In this document: in pieces, positions 35,362-44,175 of the stretch | Numbering within the stretch: the stretch's first letter is position 1 | How the letters are laid out: every line of letters begins with the position of its first letter | Assembly (NCBI GenBank): GCA_016213505.1 | Contig: JACRAF010000018.1 | Span: 62,001 to 126,000, forward strand | DNA length: 64,000 nucleotides | Source: Devosia nanyangense | Lineage (GTDB): Bacteria; Pseudomonadota; Alphaproteobacteria; Rhizobiales; Devosiaceae | Direction: 5' to 3' | The notes under the pieces: generated by a model | What the model was told of the DNA's origin: nothing | Databases searched by the model: none | Seen by the model: the letters and a program-made list of their open reading frames with translations, nothing else | Position numbers and translations under genes: made by a program

Positions 35362-36236
35362 CGTGCACCCCTGATGCGAAGCACCTGATACTGAAAGACG
35401 GAGAAGGCGATCACGATGACGAAGAGGGCCACGGCGACGGTCGCGGCATAGCCGCCCGAGTTTTTCTGGAACGCCTGCTCGAAGATGTACTGCACCATCA
35501 CCATGGTGGCGGCGGTTCGGCCGCCCAGCGAGAACAGATAGACCTGATCGAAGATCTTGAGCTGCAGGATGAGCTGGATGGTGAGGCAGAGCACCGTTAC
35601 CGGCCAGATCAGCGGCCAGGTGATGCGGGTGAAGACCTGCCAGCGGGTCGCCCCATCGAGCGCCGCCGCTTCGTAGAGCTCCTTGGGGATGTTCCGAAGA
35701 CCAGCAAGAAACAGCAGGATCGAGAATCCATTGGTCCACCAGATGGTGATGATCGCGACGCCCGGCATAAACCACGGGATAGTGCGCCACACGTTCATCG
35801 GCTTACCCATGATCGGCCCGATAATGTACTGTGCAATGCCGAACTGCAGGTTCAGGAGCCAGTCCCAGATCAGATAGACCACGGTGATTGGCAGCACGAA
35901 GGGCAGGAAGAACGCCGATAGAATGAGACTCTGGAACCATCCGTTGAGGCGACTGACCATAAGCGCAATGCCGAGTGCCACGGCCGTTCCCGGGATGACC
36001 GTCAGAAGCACGAAATAGGTCGTATTCCACACTGCCGTCCCGAATACGCGATCACCAAAGAGCCGCTTGTAGTTGTCCAGCCCGATCCACTTGCCGGGGC
36101 CGATCAGCGGCGCATTGGTGAAGCTGAGCTGCACCATCTGCAGCGTCGGATAAACGAACATCCATCCGTAGATGAAGACGAAAGGCGCGACCAAAACCGC
36201 CGCGACCAGCATTTCGTTGCGTCTACTCTTCAGCAT
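35358..36236 (-). CDS. CUT1 sugar ABC permease, MalF/AraP type
   Basis: The product is 292 residues with six helices. It starts MLKSRRNEMLVAAVLVAPFVFIYG; the EAA loop reads LYEAAALDGATRWQVFTRIT. It is partner to the overlapping MalG-type permease. A strong GC hairpin separates it from the binding-protein gene upstream. Confidence 0.94.
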   Translation of the reverse strand: MLKSRRNEMLVAAVLVAPFVFIYGWMFVYPTLQMVQLSFTNAPLIGPGKWIGLDNYKRLFGDRVFGTAVWNTTYFVLLTVIPGTAVALGIALMVSRLNGWFQSLILSAFFLPFVLPITVVYLIWDWLLNLQFGIAQYIIGPIMGKPMNVWRTIPWFMPGVAIITIWWTNGFSILLFLAGLRNIPKELYEAAALDGATRWQVFTRITWPLIWPVTVLCLTIQLILQLKIFDQVYLFSLGGRTAATMVMVQYIFEQAFQKNSGGYAATVAVALFVIVIAFSVFQYQVLRIRGAR

Positions 36237-36261
36237 CTGGCTTCTACCCCACCCAGAGACA

Positions 36262-36286
36262 CTCCGGCCGGCCAGGCCGGCCGGAG
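36262..36286 (-). terminator. GC-rich intercistronic hairpin after the binding-protein gene
   Basis: CTCCGGCCGGCC and GGCCGGCCGGAG form perfect 12-bp arms around one base. It lies in the 66-bp gap between the binding-protein stop and the MalF-type start. No T-tract follows, so it is more likely an mRNA 3'-end stabiliser or partial terminator. Confidence 0.6.
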
Positions 36287-36302
36287 GTCAAGGAGATGAC
36301 TG

Positions 36303-37580
36303 CTACTGCAGTCCGTCAAGCGCGGCCTTCATTTCGGCCACGGCGGTGGGAGCATCCACCTCATTGTTGATCGCCGCGGTGAAGGCGTTGCCGGCGGCGT
36401 CGAACAGCGGCGAAGCCACGCCGGCATTCTTGGACTTCGGGTCGAACACGCCATTGGCGGTCAGCTTGGCATAGCTGGCCTGGGGCTGCATCGCCTTGTA
36501 CTCGGCAGTCTCTGTCACCGCCTTGTTGGCCGGGATGTGGCCAGCCGTCGCCCAGAAGAGCGAGTGGTCGGACATCCACTTGATGACTTCGAGTACGGCT
36601 GCATGCTTCTCCGGCGTGGGCGTTTTGCCCGCATTGGCCGGGATGGCGAAGGCATGCGAGTCTTCGTAGGTGCACGGATGGTTGAACATCACGGGCAGTT
36701 CGATCGCACCCCAGTTGAACAGCTTTCCCTGCGCCTGAAGGTCCGCCATCGTCGGGACTTCCCAAACGCCGTTGATCATGAAGGCGGACTCGCCCGAGGT
36801 GAACAGCGCGACGGTCGACGGATAGTCCGTGTAGGACGGGTTGTACCCCTCCTTCACCCAGTCGGCGATCACCTGCACGGCCTTGGCGAGCTTGTCCTGA
36901 TTGTCGTCGGCGAGCCAGGCGCCATCAATGCCGATCGAGCCGTCCTGCTGACACAGGTAGGAGTAGATCGTGCGGAAGGCGAAGCTACCGTCTGCCGTCA
37001 CCTGGGAAATGCCCCATTTGGTTCCGCCATCCTGGAGCTTCTTCATGGCAGCCTTGAAGTTGTCGATGCCGTCAAGGCCGGCGGGCAGGCCGTCGGCGCC
37101 GATCAGCCCGGCTGCGTCGAGTTTGTCCTTGTTGTAGTAGAGCACGATCGGGTGGGTATCGAACGGCACGGCGTAGACCTTACCGTCGACGTTTACCGCG
37201 TCCCAGGTCGCCTCGGCGAACGTGTCCTTGCTCAGACCCATCGCCGCCCAATCGTCGGGCGTGATTTCCGCGATGCTGCCCTGGCTGACGCCAAGCGGCA
37301 GACGTGACGCATGGTAGGTCATCACATCCGGACCTTCGCCGACCGCGGCCGAAGTCTGGACCTTGGTGTAGAACGGAACGCCCCAATCGAGGGTCGTCGC
37401 CTGGATTTCGATCTTGCCGGAGTGCTCGGCGTTGAAGTCTTCGATAAGCTTCTTCATGCGGATACCATCGCCGCCGCCGAGGAAGTCCCACCACACCACT
37501 GTTTCTTGTGCGAGCGCGCCACCGGCTGCGCCCAGCAGCGCCGTGCTGAGCAGCGCCGCCCTCATGAAATTCCGGATCAC
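36303..37580 (-). CDS. Family-1 sugar-binding protein of the arabinose-type CUT1 importer
   Basis: The product is 425 residues with a signal peptide ending GGALA-Q at about residue 24. The mature chain, beginning ETVVWWDFLGGGDGIRMKKLIEDFNAEH, is a typical family-1 sugar-binding protein, with GPDVMTYHASRLP and FTSGESAFMINGVWEVP. The start is a GTG at 37580 preceded by GGGAGGA; an ATG 15 bases downstream has no such site. Its neighbours (two permeases, MalK-type ATPase, divergent GH51 arabinofuranosidase) make an arabino-oligosaccharide a likely ligand. Confidence 0.93.
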   Translation of the reverse strand: MIRNFMRAALLSTALLGAAGGALAQETVVWWDFLGGGDGIRMKKLIEDFNAEHSGKIEIQATTLDWGVPFYTKVQTSAAVGEGPDVMTYHASRLPLGVSQGSIAEITPDDWAAMGLSKDTFAEATWDAVNVDGKVYAVPFDTHPIVLYYNKDKLDAAGLIGADGLPAGLDGIDNFKAAMKKLQDGGTKWGISQVTADGSFAFRTIYSYLCQQDGSIGIDGAWLADDNQDKLAKAVQVIADWVKEGYNPSYTDYPSTVALFTSGESAFMINGVWEVPTMADLQAQGKLFNWGAIELPVMFNHPCTYEDSHAFAIPANAGKTPTPEKHAAVLEVIKWMSDHSLFWATAGHIPANKAVTETAEYKAMQPQASYAKLTANGVFDPKSKNAGVASPLFDAAGNAFTAAINNEVDAPTAVAEMKAALDGLQ

Positions 37581-38049
37581 GTCGTATCCTCCCTATGTTG
37601 AACGTACCGGCCGCCGCGTTTTGCGGCCTGCCGCCAGAGCACGGTTCGATACTCCTCCTCACCGCGTCAGAACGAAACCATAGGCACATCAGCTTTCTCG
37701 ATCAATACCGGACTTTTGGATCAAGTAGGCTGATGGAGTCAGCTTGTCCTTCCGAAGCGCTGATACGAAGACCGAGCCCGAAAAGACCAACACCGGCCCG
37801 GCCATCCTGCAGAACACCCGGCGCGCCTGCCTTAAGCTGCGTGAAACGACTGAGAATGCTGCAGATTGATGCAGCAGAGCTACCCCTTGGTGAGGCAAGT
37901 TTGCTGACCTAATTCGACCCGTCCCCGCCCCGGCGCGTGTCCGCTGGGAAAATGAGAAAGTCGCTTGACGGACGCCCGGGAGTTCGGCTCCAATAGTCCG
38001 AATTACCCGATACAAATCCAACAATCGGGTTTCAGTAGGGAGAGTGACT
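37581..38049. other. Intergenic region between divergent arabinose-locus genes
   Basis: These 469 bp separate the divergent binding-protein and arabinofuranosidase genes and hold no convincing gene. The only clear structure is an inverted repeat, ACCCGAT (38005-38011)-N12-ATCGGGT (38024-38030), ending 19 bp before the GH51 ATG. A TTGACG at 37965 may be a -35 element, but no good -10 follows at standard spacing. Confidence 0.5.
38005..38030. promoter_or_regulatory. Inverted repeat before the GH51 gene
   Basis: Perfect 7-bp arms ACCCGAT/ATCGGGT are separated by 12 bp, directly upstream of the ribosome binding site. It could be the target of the nearby ArsR-type regulator or a leader hairpin. 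Confidence 0.4.
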
Positions 38050-39564
38050 ATGCGTGCCAGCGTCATCGCGCACCGCGACTTCTGCATTTCGGCGATCGAC
38101 GATCGGGTCTATGGCGCGTTTCTGGAGCACCTCGGCCGGGCCATCTACACCGGCATTTACGAGCCGGGACACAAGACGGCCGACAAGCACGGCATGCGTG
38201 GCGACGTGGCGAAGCTGGTGCGCGATCTCAATATCCCGCTGGTCCGCTACCCCGGCGGCAATTTCGTCTCGGCATACAATTGGGAAGACGGGATCGGCCC
38301 GCGCGAGACGCGCCCGACGCGGCTGGATCTGGCCTGGCACACCTCGGATTCGAATGCCGTGGGCGTGCACGAATTCTCCGACTGGTGCGACGCCGTCGGC
38401 ACCAAGATGATGCTCGCCATCAATCTGGGCTCACGCGGTCTCGATGAGGCGCGCAACTTCGTCGAATATGTCAACGGCCCGACCGGCAGCTACTGGGGAG
38501 ATCTGCGCAAGAAGAACGGCCGGGCCGCCCCATTCGACGTCAAGCACTGGTGCCTTGGCAATGAGATGGACGGGCCCTGGCAGGTCGGGCACAAGACGGC
38601 CGACGAATACGGCCGGCTCGCTTCGGAGACCGCCAAGACTCTGCGCGCCTTCGACAAATCGCTCGAACTGATCGTCTGCGGTTCGTCCAATGCCGATATG
38701 GCGACCTATCCCGAATGGGAGCGCGTCGTGCTTGAGCACACCTACGAGTCGGTCGACCACATCTCGTTGCATATGTACTTCGCCAATCGCGCGAAAAACA
38801 CCGCCAACTACCTCGCGCTCAACCACAAGCTCGACAGCTACATCGCGACCGTCAGCTCGACGATCGACTACGTCAAAGCCAAGAAACGAAGCAAGCGGAA
38901 GGTCTCCATCTCGTTCGACGAATGGAACGTGTGGTACCATTCCAACGCCGCCGACCGGGCCGTGCTCGACGGCAATGGCGGCTGGCCGCACGCGCCGCGG
39001 CTGCTCGAGGACATCTACAATTTCGAGGATGTGCTGCAGGTCGGCTGCATCATCAACACCTTCATCCGCCGCTCCGATGTGGTCAAGATCGCCTGTATCG
39101 CGCAGTTGGTGAACGTCATCGCGCCGATCATGACCGAGCCAGGTGGCGCGGCTTGGCGGCAGACCATCTACTACCCGTACTATTTCGCCTCGATCTTCGG
39201 CCGTGGAACGGCGTTGCAGCTGGATGTGACCAGTCCCAGCTACGATGCCGATGTTGCCGCCGACGTGCCCTATCTCGACATCTCGGGCGTCCACGACGAG
39301 GCTGGCGGCACGTTGACCTTCTTTGCGGTCAACCGGCACGGCACCGAGACGCTCGAAACCTCGGTCAGCCTCGAAGGGTTCGGCGAGGCCGCAATCATCG
39401 ACCACCAGGTGATGACCCACGACAATCTCCAGGCGGCCAACACGCTCGCCAACCCCAATGCGGTGACGCCGAAGAAGGGCAAGGGGGCCAAGGTTGCCGG
39501 CAACAGGCTGACGCTGCGGCTCGCGCCCTATTCCTACAGCATGATCCGGCTGAAACTGGCCTGA
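38050..39564 (+). CDS. GH51 alpha-L-arabinofuranosidase
   Basis: The product is 504 residues. GH51 enzymes release terminal L-arabinofuranose from arabinans and arabinoxylan fragments with retention. The acid/base glutamate is in WCLGNEMDGPW (Glu172) and the nucleophile in SISFDEWNVWY (Glu291); a C-terminal beta domain follows. There is no signal peptide, so it is cytoplasmic and acts on imported oligosaccharides. I chose the ATG at 38050 because AGGGAGAG precedes it at good spacing; a GTG two codons earlier is unlikely. It is divergent from the CUT1 importer that probably feeds it. Confidence 0.94.
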   Translation: MRASVIAHRDFCISAIDDRVYGAFLEHLGRAIYTGIYEPGHKTADKHGMRGDVAKLVRDLNIPLVRYPGGNFVSAYNWEDGIGPRETRPTRLDLAWHTSDSNAVGVHEFSDWCDAVGTKMMLAINLGSRGLDEARNFVEYVNGPTGSYWGDLRKKNGRAAPFDVKHWCLGNEMDGPWQVGHKTADEYGRLASETAKTLRAFDKSLELIVCGSSNADMATYPEWERVVLEHTYESVDHISLHMYFANRAKNTANYLALNHKLDSYIATVSSTIDYVKAKKRSKRKVSISFDEWNVWYHSNAADRAVLDGNGGWPHAPRLLEDIYNFEDVLQVGCIINTFIRRSDVVKIACIAQLVNVIAPIMTEPGGAAWRQTIYYPYYFASIFGRGTALQLDVTSPSYDADVAADVPYLDISGVHDEAGGTLTFFAVNRHGTETLETSVSLEGFGEAAIIDHQVMTHDNLQAANTLANPNAVTPKKGKGAKVAGNRLTLRLAPYSYSMIRLKLA

Positions 39565-39711
39565 CAGCGCGCCGCTGCCATACTCGGGGAGCCTCGGTCT
39601 TTGCCGGGCGCCAGCCGGACCGTATGGTAACCCCGCCGGTATCGGCCGGTCGGCCGGTTCGGCCACGGGACGCTGGGCGAACAGCGGCCAGCGCAGAAGA
39701 CGGAGCGTACG

Positions 39712-41556
39712 ATGATCACAGGCGATGGAACCCTGCATCCGCGGCCGCGGCTGACGCGGGCGCAATGGATCGACCTCAACGGCACCTGGCAATTTGCCTA
39801 CGACGATGCCGACACCGGGGCTGACGAGCGCTGGCAGGACGACCCGGGCCGATTCGACCGGGAGATCATCGTGCCGTTCCCCCCGGAATCGCACCTCTCG
39901 GGCATCGGGGACACCGGCTTTCATCCGGTGTTGTGGTACCGGCGCAGTTTTGGCGCTACACGCACCGCCGGCCAGCGGCTCATCCTCCATTTCGGCGCGG
40001 TAGACTATCGCGCACGCGTCTGGGTCAATGGCGATTTGGTCGCCACCCATGAGGGTGGCCACACGCCTTTTTCTGCCGACATCACGGCCAGCCTGAGGCC
40101 GGACGGCGAGCAGATTGTCGTGGTCCGCGCCGAGGACCAGCCGACCGACGTGATGCAGCCGCGCGGCAAGCAGGACTGGCAGGAAACGCCCCATGTCATC
40201 TGGTACAACCGCACGTCCGGCATCTGGCAGGCGGTCTGGCTCGAGCCGGTCCCCGATACCTATATCGCCGATCTCCAGCTCACCCCCGATCTCGCGACCT
40301 CCACAGTCAAGGTCGAGGCGGCATTCAACCGGGGCCATCGCGGCTTCCTCGAGCTGCGGCTGAGCATGGGCGCCCAGACGCTCGCGGCGCAAAGCGTCTG
40401 GGTGGACGGCATCGCACTGGAGACCATCGTCGCTATCCCCGCGGCGCAGAACGGCGTCCACCGCGACGATCTCTATTGGACACCGGACAATCCCCATCTC
40501 ATTTCCGTCAGCGCCACGCTGCGCGACGCCGACACCCGGCCGGTCGACAGCGTCGAGAGCTATTTCGGCCTGCGCAGCGTCGGCATCGCCAATGGCCGCT
40601 TCCTCCTCAACGACCGACCGGTGTTCGTCCGCTCGGTCCTGGAACAGGGCTATTGGCCGCAATCGCATCTGGCGGCCCCGAGCCCCGAGGCGCTCAAAGA
40701 GGAGGTCGAGCTGATCCGCTCGCTCGGCTTCAACGCGGTGCGCATCCACCAAAAGGTCGAAGACCCGCGGTTCCTCTATTGGGCCGACCATCTGGGCCTG
40801 ATGGTGTGGGGCGAAATGGCCAACGCCTACCAGTACAATCCGCTCCTGGTCGAACGGCAGACGCGCGAGTGGCTGGATGCGGTCAGGCGCGACCGCAGCC
40901 ACCCCAGCATCGTCACCTGGGTTCCGATCAACGAAAGCTGGGGCGTCTCCGACATCGCGCAGCGCAAGGATCAGAAGGATTTTGCAACGTCGCTCTACCA
41001 TCTCACCAAAGCGATCGATCCAACCCGCCCGGTGATCTCCAATGACGGCTGGGAACACACGATCTCGGATATCTGGAGTATCCACGACTACACGCAGTTC
41101 CGCGAGCAACTCGATTCGCGCTACGGCACCGCGGACGCCATCGCGCTTACCCTCAAGGAGATGCGGCCGACGCGAAAGCGACTGTTGCTGAACCCCGCCG
41201 ATCAACGCGGCCAGCCCGTGATGCTTACCGAATTCGGCGGCCTCTCCCGCCATCCGAAGTCCGGCGAGGCTTGGTTCGGCTACGCCACGGCGGAGAGCGA
41301 CGAGGAGTATCTCGCCATGATGGCGCAGCTGTTCGACGCCATCCACGAAAGCACGGACCTTGCCGGCTTCTGCTACACCCAGCTGACCGACACGCTGCAG
41401 GAAACCAACGGCCTTTGCGATGAGCATCGCCAGCCGAAACTGCCGATCGAGCGGCTGCGGGACATCATCTGGCGGCCGAGCCGGGCGGTGCCAAGCGAGG
41501 CCCTGGACCTGGCGCGGCAGAAGGCGCTGCGCATCGGCTTCGGCCAGGTTGTCTAG
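39712..41556 (+). CDS. GH2-family glycoside hydrolase
   Basis: The product is 614 residues. The sugar-binding jelly roll (WIDLNGTWQFAYDD, FHPVLWYRRSF, YRARVWVNGDLVATHEGGHTPF), the immunoglobulin-like middle and the TIM barrel of GH2 are in order. The acid/base residue is Glu408 in VPINESWG and the nucleophile Glu507 in MLTEFGG. It is much shorter than LacZ and resembles beta-glucuronidase-sized or putative galactosidase/arabinosidase members. There is no signal peptide. GGAG precedes the ATG, and it follows the GH51 gene on the same strand by 147 bp. The exact sugar is not determined. Confidence 0.9.
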   Translation: MITGDGTLHPRPRLTRAQWIDLNGTWQFAYDDADTGADERWQDDPGRFDREIIVPFPPESHLSGIGDTGFHPVLWYRRSFGATRTAGQRLILHFGAVDYRARVWVNGDLVATHEGGHTPFSADITASLRPDGEQIVVVRAEDQPTDVMQPRGKQDWQETPHVIWYNRTSGIWQAVWLEPVPDTYIADLQLTPDLATSTVKVEAAFNRGHRGFLELRLSMGAQTLAAQSVWVDGIALETIVAIPAAQNGVHRDDLYWTPDNPHLISVSATLRDADTRPVDSVESYFGLRSVGIANGRFLLNDRPVFVRSVLEQGYWPQSHLAAPSPEALKEEVELIRSLGFNAVRIHQKVEDPRFLYWADHLGLMVWGEMANAYQYNPLLVERQTREWLDAVRRDRSHPSIVTWVPINESWGVSDIAQRKDQKDFATSLYHLTKAIDPTRPVISNDGWEHTISDIWSIHDYTQFREQLDSRYGTADAIALTLKEMRPTRKRLLLNPADQRGQPVMLTEFGGLSRHPKSGEAWFGYATAESDEEYLAMMAQLFDAIHESTDLAGFCYTQLTDTLQETNGLCDEHRQPKLPIERLRDIIWRPSRAVPSEALDLARQKALRIGFGQVV

Positions 41557-41638
41557 CCCAGACGCCACTCCGCGTCTTCTCGCGCGAGACTGCCGCGCCG
41601 CGTTCCTCTGATCGATTCTCGGCGAAGCGACGGAGACA

Positions 41639-43180
41639 CTACGGGCGGACGAAAAGCCCGCCCTTGCCGACATGCATGTTGGTCATGGTCCGCTCCTGCG
41701 CGGTCAGCCGCCAGTCGAGCATGCGCTGGGCGCAGTCGAGCAGCACGTCGCGCAGGGCCGGGTCGCCGGCGAGATTGCGCGATTCGTGCGGATCGGCCTC
41801 GAGGTCGAACAGCAGCGGCGGCAACGCGGCGAAATGCACATATTTCCAGCGCTTGCTCCGGATCACCGCGTAGCAGCATTGGTCCGAACTGATGCCGAGC
41901 GCCGTTTCCACTTCTTGCGAGCGGACCTGCCGGAAATCGTGCTCGAAATAGACCATTTCACGCCACTCGTCGGGCACTCTGCCCTCGAGGAACGGCACCA
42001 GCGAGCGGCCGTCGCAGGTGCGGGGCACCTCTTGGCCGATCCAGTCGAGGATGGTCGGCATCACGTCGATCGCCTGCGTCAACTCCTTGACCCGAACCCC
42101 ACGCGCCCCATCCGGGCGGGGATCGCGGATCACCAGCGGCAGATGGAAGGACTGGTCGAAGTAGATTTCCTTGCTCCACATATAGTGCTCGCCCAGCATC
42201 TCGGCGTGATCGGAGGTGACGATGATCAGCGTCCGGTCGTACTGCCCGGTGGCCTTGAGGTGCTGGACGATGCGCCCGACCTGGTCGTCGACCTCGTTGA
42301 CGAGCCCGTAATAGGTGGCGCGCATCTGGCGGATTTCGAGATCGTCGGTCGTAACGATGTCGAGCGGGCTGAGTTCGTCGAACTCGCCCGGCCGGCGTAG
42401 TTTGTCGATGGCGAACTTCAGCAGCGGATGCTGGGCGCCCTCCTCTTCGGACGTCGCCGCGCGGTAGGGCATCGCCACGTCTCTGGGATGCACCGCGTCG
42501 TTGTAGGGTTCCGGCGCGATGAACGGCGGATGCGGCCTGAAGAAGACGAGGTGCGCGAACCAGGGCTTGGTCTCGCGCACCAGCAGCCACTTGAGAAAGA
42601 AGTCCGTCAGGAACGTCGTTTCATCGTCGCTGGCCGGAAACTCGGTAGGGATGAACCGGAAGCCACGGTCGTCGGGCTTCCGGAAATTGCGCTTGGGCCG
42701 GAACACGTCCTCCCGCCCCGCGAAGTCGTAGCCCTTGGCAAGCAGGTCAGAGACCCAGGCGCCCATGTCTTCGGGCAGGTGCATCGGTGTGATGAAGCCC
42801 GGCAGCACCCCCTCGTCATAGGCCGTGAGCGCCGGATCGTTGGGGTGCTTGCCGCGCGGATCGGGCGTCGTGTCGGTGTAGCCGAACAGCGCCGGATCGT
42901 AACCCGCCTTGCGGGCTTCGAGCGCCAGGTTGGTGTGGCGCGCGTCGAGCGGCGTGCCATTGCGGCCCGAGCGATGGTTCATGAGATAGAGCCCGGTCAG
43001 CAGGCTTGTCCGCGACGGCCCGCAGGGCGTCGTCTGCCCGAAGTGGTTTTCGAACAGCACGCCATCGGCCGCCAGCGCATCGAGATTGGGCGTTTTGACG
43101 TTGGGATGGCCGAGCGACGAAATGCAGTCGGCACGCCATTGGTCGGCACAGATCAGGAGGATGTTCGGTCGTTCGCCCAT
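41639..43180 (-). CDS. Sulfatase-superfamily enzyme, phosphonate monoester hydrolase-like
   Basis: The product is 513 residues. The formylglycine motif is CGPSR at 53-57 (TTPCGPSRTSLLTGLYLMNH), and the metal-binding N-terminus reads NILLICADQWRAD. Many blocks match what I know of Rhizobium and Burkholderia phosphonate monoester hydrolase/phosphodiesterases: LYLMNHRS, DTTPDPR, FFRPHPPFIAPEPY, EIRQMRATYYGLVNEVDD, IDVMPTILDWIG and YVHFAALPPLLFDLEADP. These enzymes hydrolyse phosphonate monoesters, phosphodiesters and sulfate esters. There is no signal peptide, so it acts in the cytoplasm. It is co-directional with the HAD gene and the family-5 importer upstream and may belong to that operon. Confidence 0.87.
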   Translation of the reverse strand: MGERPNILLICADQWRADCISSLGHPNVKTPNLDALAADGVLFENHFGQTTPCGPSRTSLLTGLYLMNHRSGRNGTPLDARHTNLALEARKAGYDPALFGYTDTTPDPRGKHPNDPALTAYDEGVLPGFITPMHLPEDMGAWVSDLLAKGYDFAGREDVFRPKRNFRKPDDRGFRFIPTEFPASDDETTFLTDFFLKWLLVRETKPWFAHLVFFRPHPPFIAPEPYNDAVHPRDVAMPYRAATSEEEGAQHPLLKFAIDKLRRPGEFDELSPLDIVTTDDLEIRQMRATYYGLVNEVDDQVGRIVQHLKATGQYDRTLIIVTSDHAEMLGEHYMWSKEIYFDQSFHLPLVIRDPRPDGARGVRVKELTQAIDVMPTILDWIGQEVPRTCDGRSLVPFLEGRVPDEWREMVYFEHDFRQVRSQEVETALGISSDQCCYAVIRSKRWKYVHFAALPPLLFDLEADPHESRNLAGDPALRDVLLDCAQRMLDWRLTAQERTMTNMHVGKGGLFVRP

Positions 43181-43254
43181 TCTTGCGGTCCAATCGCATC
43201 AGGAGGTTAAGAGTACAAGTTCGCCAGGGGTCGAGCCAGGAGTCATAGGCCGGC

Positions 43255-44094
43255 TCACCAACACAGGCGCGGCGCGAGATAGGTTGGGCGCGCGCCACTG
43301 GCGCCGCGCAGGGATGCAATCGAGCTGCCGCCATGCACACCGCCTTCGAGCACCAGAAGCGAGTCTATGCCGTAGCCAGCGGCCCCCGCGATGTCGGTCA
43401 ACAGGTTGTCGCCAATGGCGAGCACCTCGGCGCGTGCCGGCGAGCCGAGCAGCGACGAAGCAAAATCGTAGATCGGGCGATGCGGCTTGCCGAACTCGAT
43501 GAGCCTGCCGCCCATCGCGCCGTAGAGCCGTGCCAGCCAGCCCGCCCCAAGCCGGATCGTGCCGCGCCAGGGGTAGGTCTCGTCCGAGTCGGCGACGATC
43601 ATGGGCAGGCCCATGCCGGCGCCCGCCTTCAGGGTCTCGGCGAGGCGGCTTTCGTAGAACGCGGATTCGGTCAGGTGTGGCATGCCGATCGCCAGGATTG
43701 CGCCGGCCCCCCGCACGTCGTCGACCACGGTGTGGGTGATATCGGCGATCCAGCTCGGTCCGCCCTCTTCGGTGATGACGCGGAGCGGCGTGTCGATCGG
43801 CAGGCGCCGATCCTCGAGGTAGCGCCACGAGAGTTCACCCGAGGTGGCGATCGCATCATAGTGGTCCGTCGTCAGGCCTGCCCGCTCGGCCAGTCGCCGG
43901 GCGACCACCTCGCCTCTCGAGGCGGAGTTTGTGACGATGCAGACCCGGAGACCGGCGGCTCGCGCCCGCGCCAGCGCTTCTGGCGCACCCGGGAACGATG
44001 CCCCTCCGTCATAGAGCACGCCATAGGCGTCGACAAACAGGTAGCGATAACGGGCTGCGACATCGCGCAGGCTGGTGATCTCGATGAAGCTCAA
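43255..44094 (-). CDS. HAD-superfamily class IIA phosphatase (TIGR01459/NagD-like)
   Basis: The product is 279 residues. Motif I reads VDAYGVLYDG: the nucleophile Asp22 is present, but the second aspartate of DxD is Tyr24, as an aromatic residue is in TIGR01459 members. Motif II is IVTNSAS, the lysine is in EFGKPHRPIY and motif IV in AIGDNLLTDIAGA. Class IIA HADs dephosphorylate nucleotides, sugar phosphates or glycerol phosphate. It follows the family-5 importer operon by 81 bp and precedes the phosphonate-monoester-hydrolase-like gene, so it could remove phosphate from the hydrolysis product. Confidence 0.87.
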   Translation of the reverse strand: MSFIEITSLRDVAARYRYLFVDAYGVLYDGGASFPGAPEALARARAAGLRVCIVTNSASRGEVVARRLAERAGLTTDHYDAIATSGELSWRYLEDRRLPIDTPLRVITEEGGPSWIADITHTVVDDVRGAGAILAIGMPHLTESAFYESRLAETLKAGAGMGLPMIVADSDETYPWRGTIRLGAGWLARLYGAMGGRLIEFGKPHRPIYDFASSLLGSPARAEVLAIGDNLLTDIAGAAGYGIDSLLVLEGGVHGGSSIASLRGASGARPTYLAPRLCW

Positions 44095-44175
44095 AGGATA
44101 CGGCGCTCCGGCTCATAGGTCTGGCGGCCCCGATGAAGGGGGATCGCGATCGGCAGCATACTCACGCGAGCGTCC

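Noticed and set aside
37581..38049. A small gene in the 469-bp gap before the arabinofuranosidase
   Set aside because: An open frame of about 130 codons exists on the minus strand but is not continuous with a good ribosome binding site and has no recognisable features.
39565..39711. Tandem CGGCCGGT-like repeats between the GH51 and GH2 genes as a regulatory array
   Set aside because: The repetition is short and imperfect and could be GC bias. No clear operator symmetry or promoter is seen.
38431..41673. A 1080-codon open frame on the - strand
   Set aside because: It is antisense to both the GH51 and GH2 genes, whose catalytic glutamates are intact. It has no recognisable domain or ribosome binding site.
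41639..43180. Simple arylsulfatase annotation
   Set aside because: The formylglycine motif alone would allow it, but the blocks along the whole chain match the phosphonate monoester hydrolase/phosphodiesterase branch, so I did not call a dedicated sulfatase.
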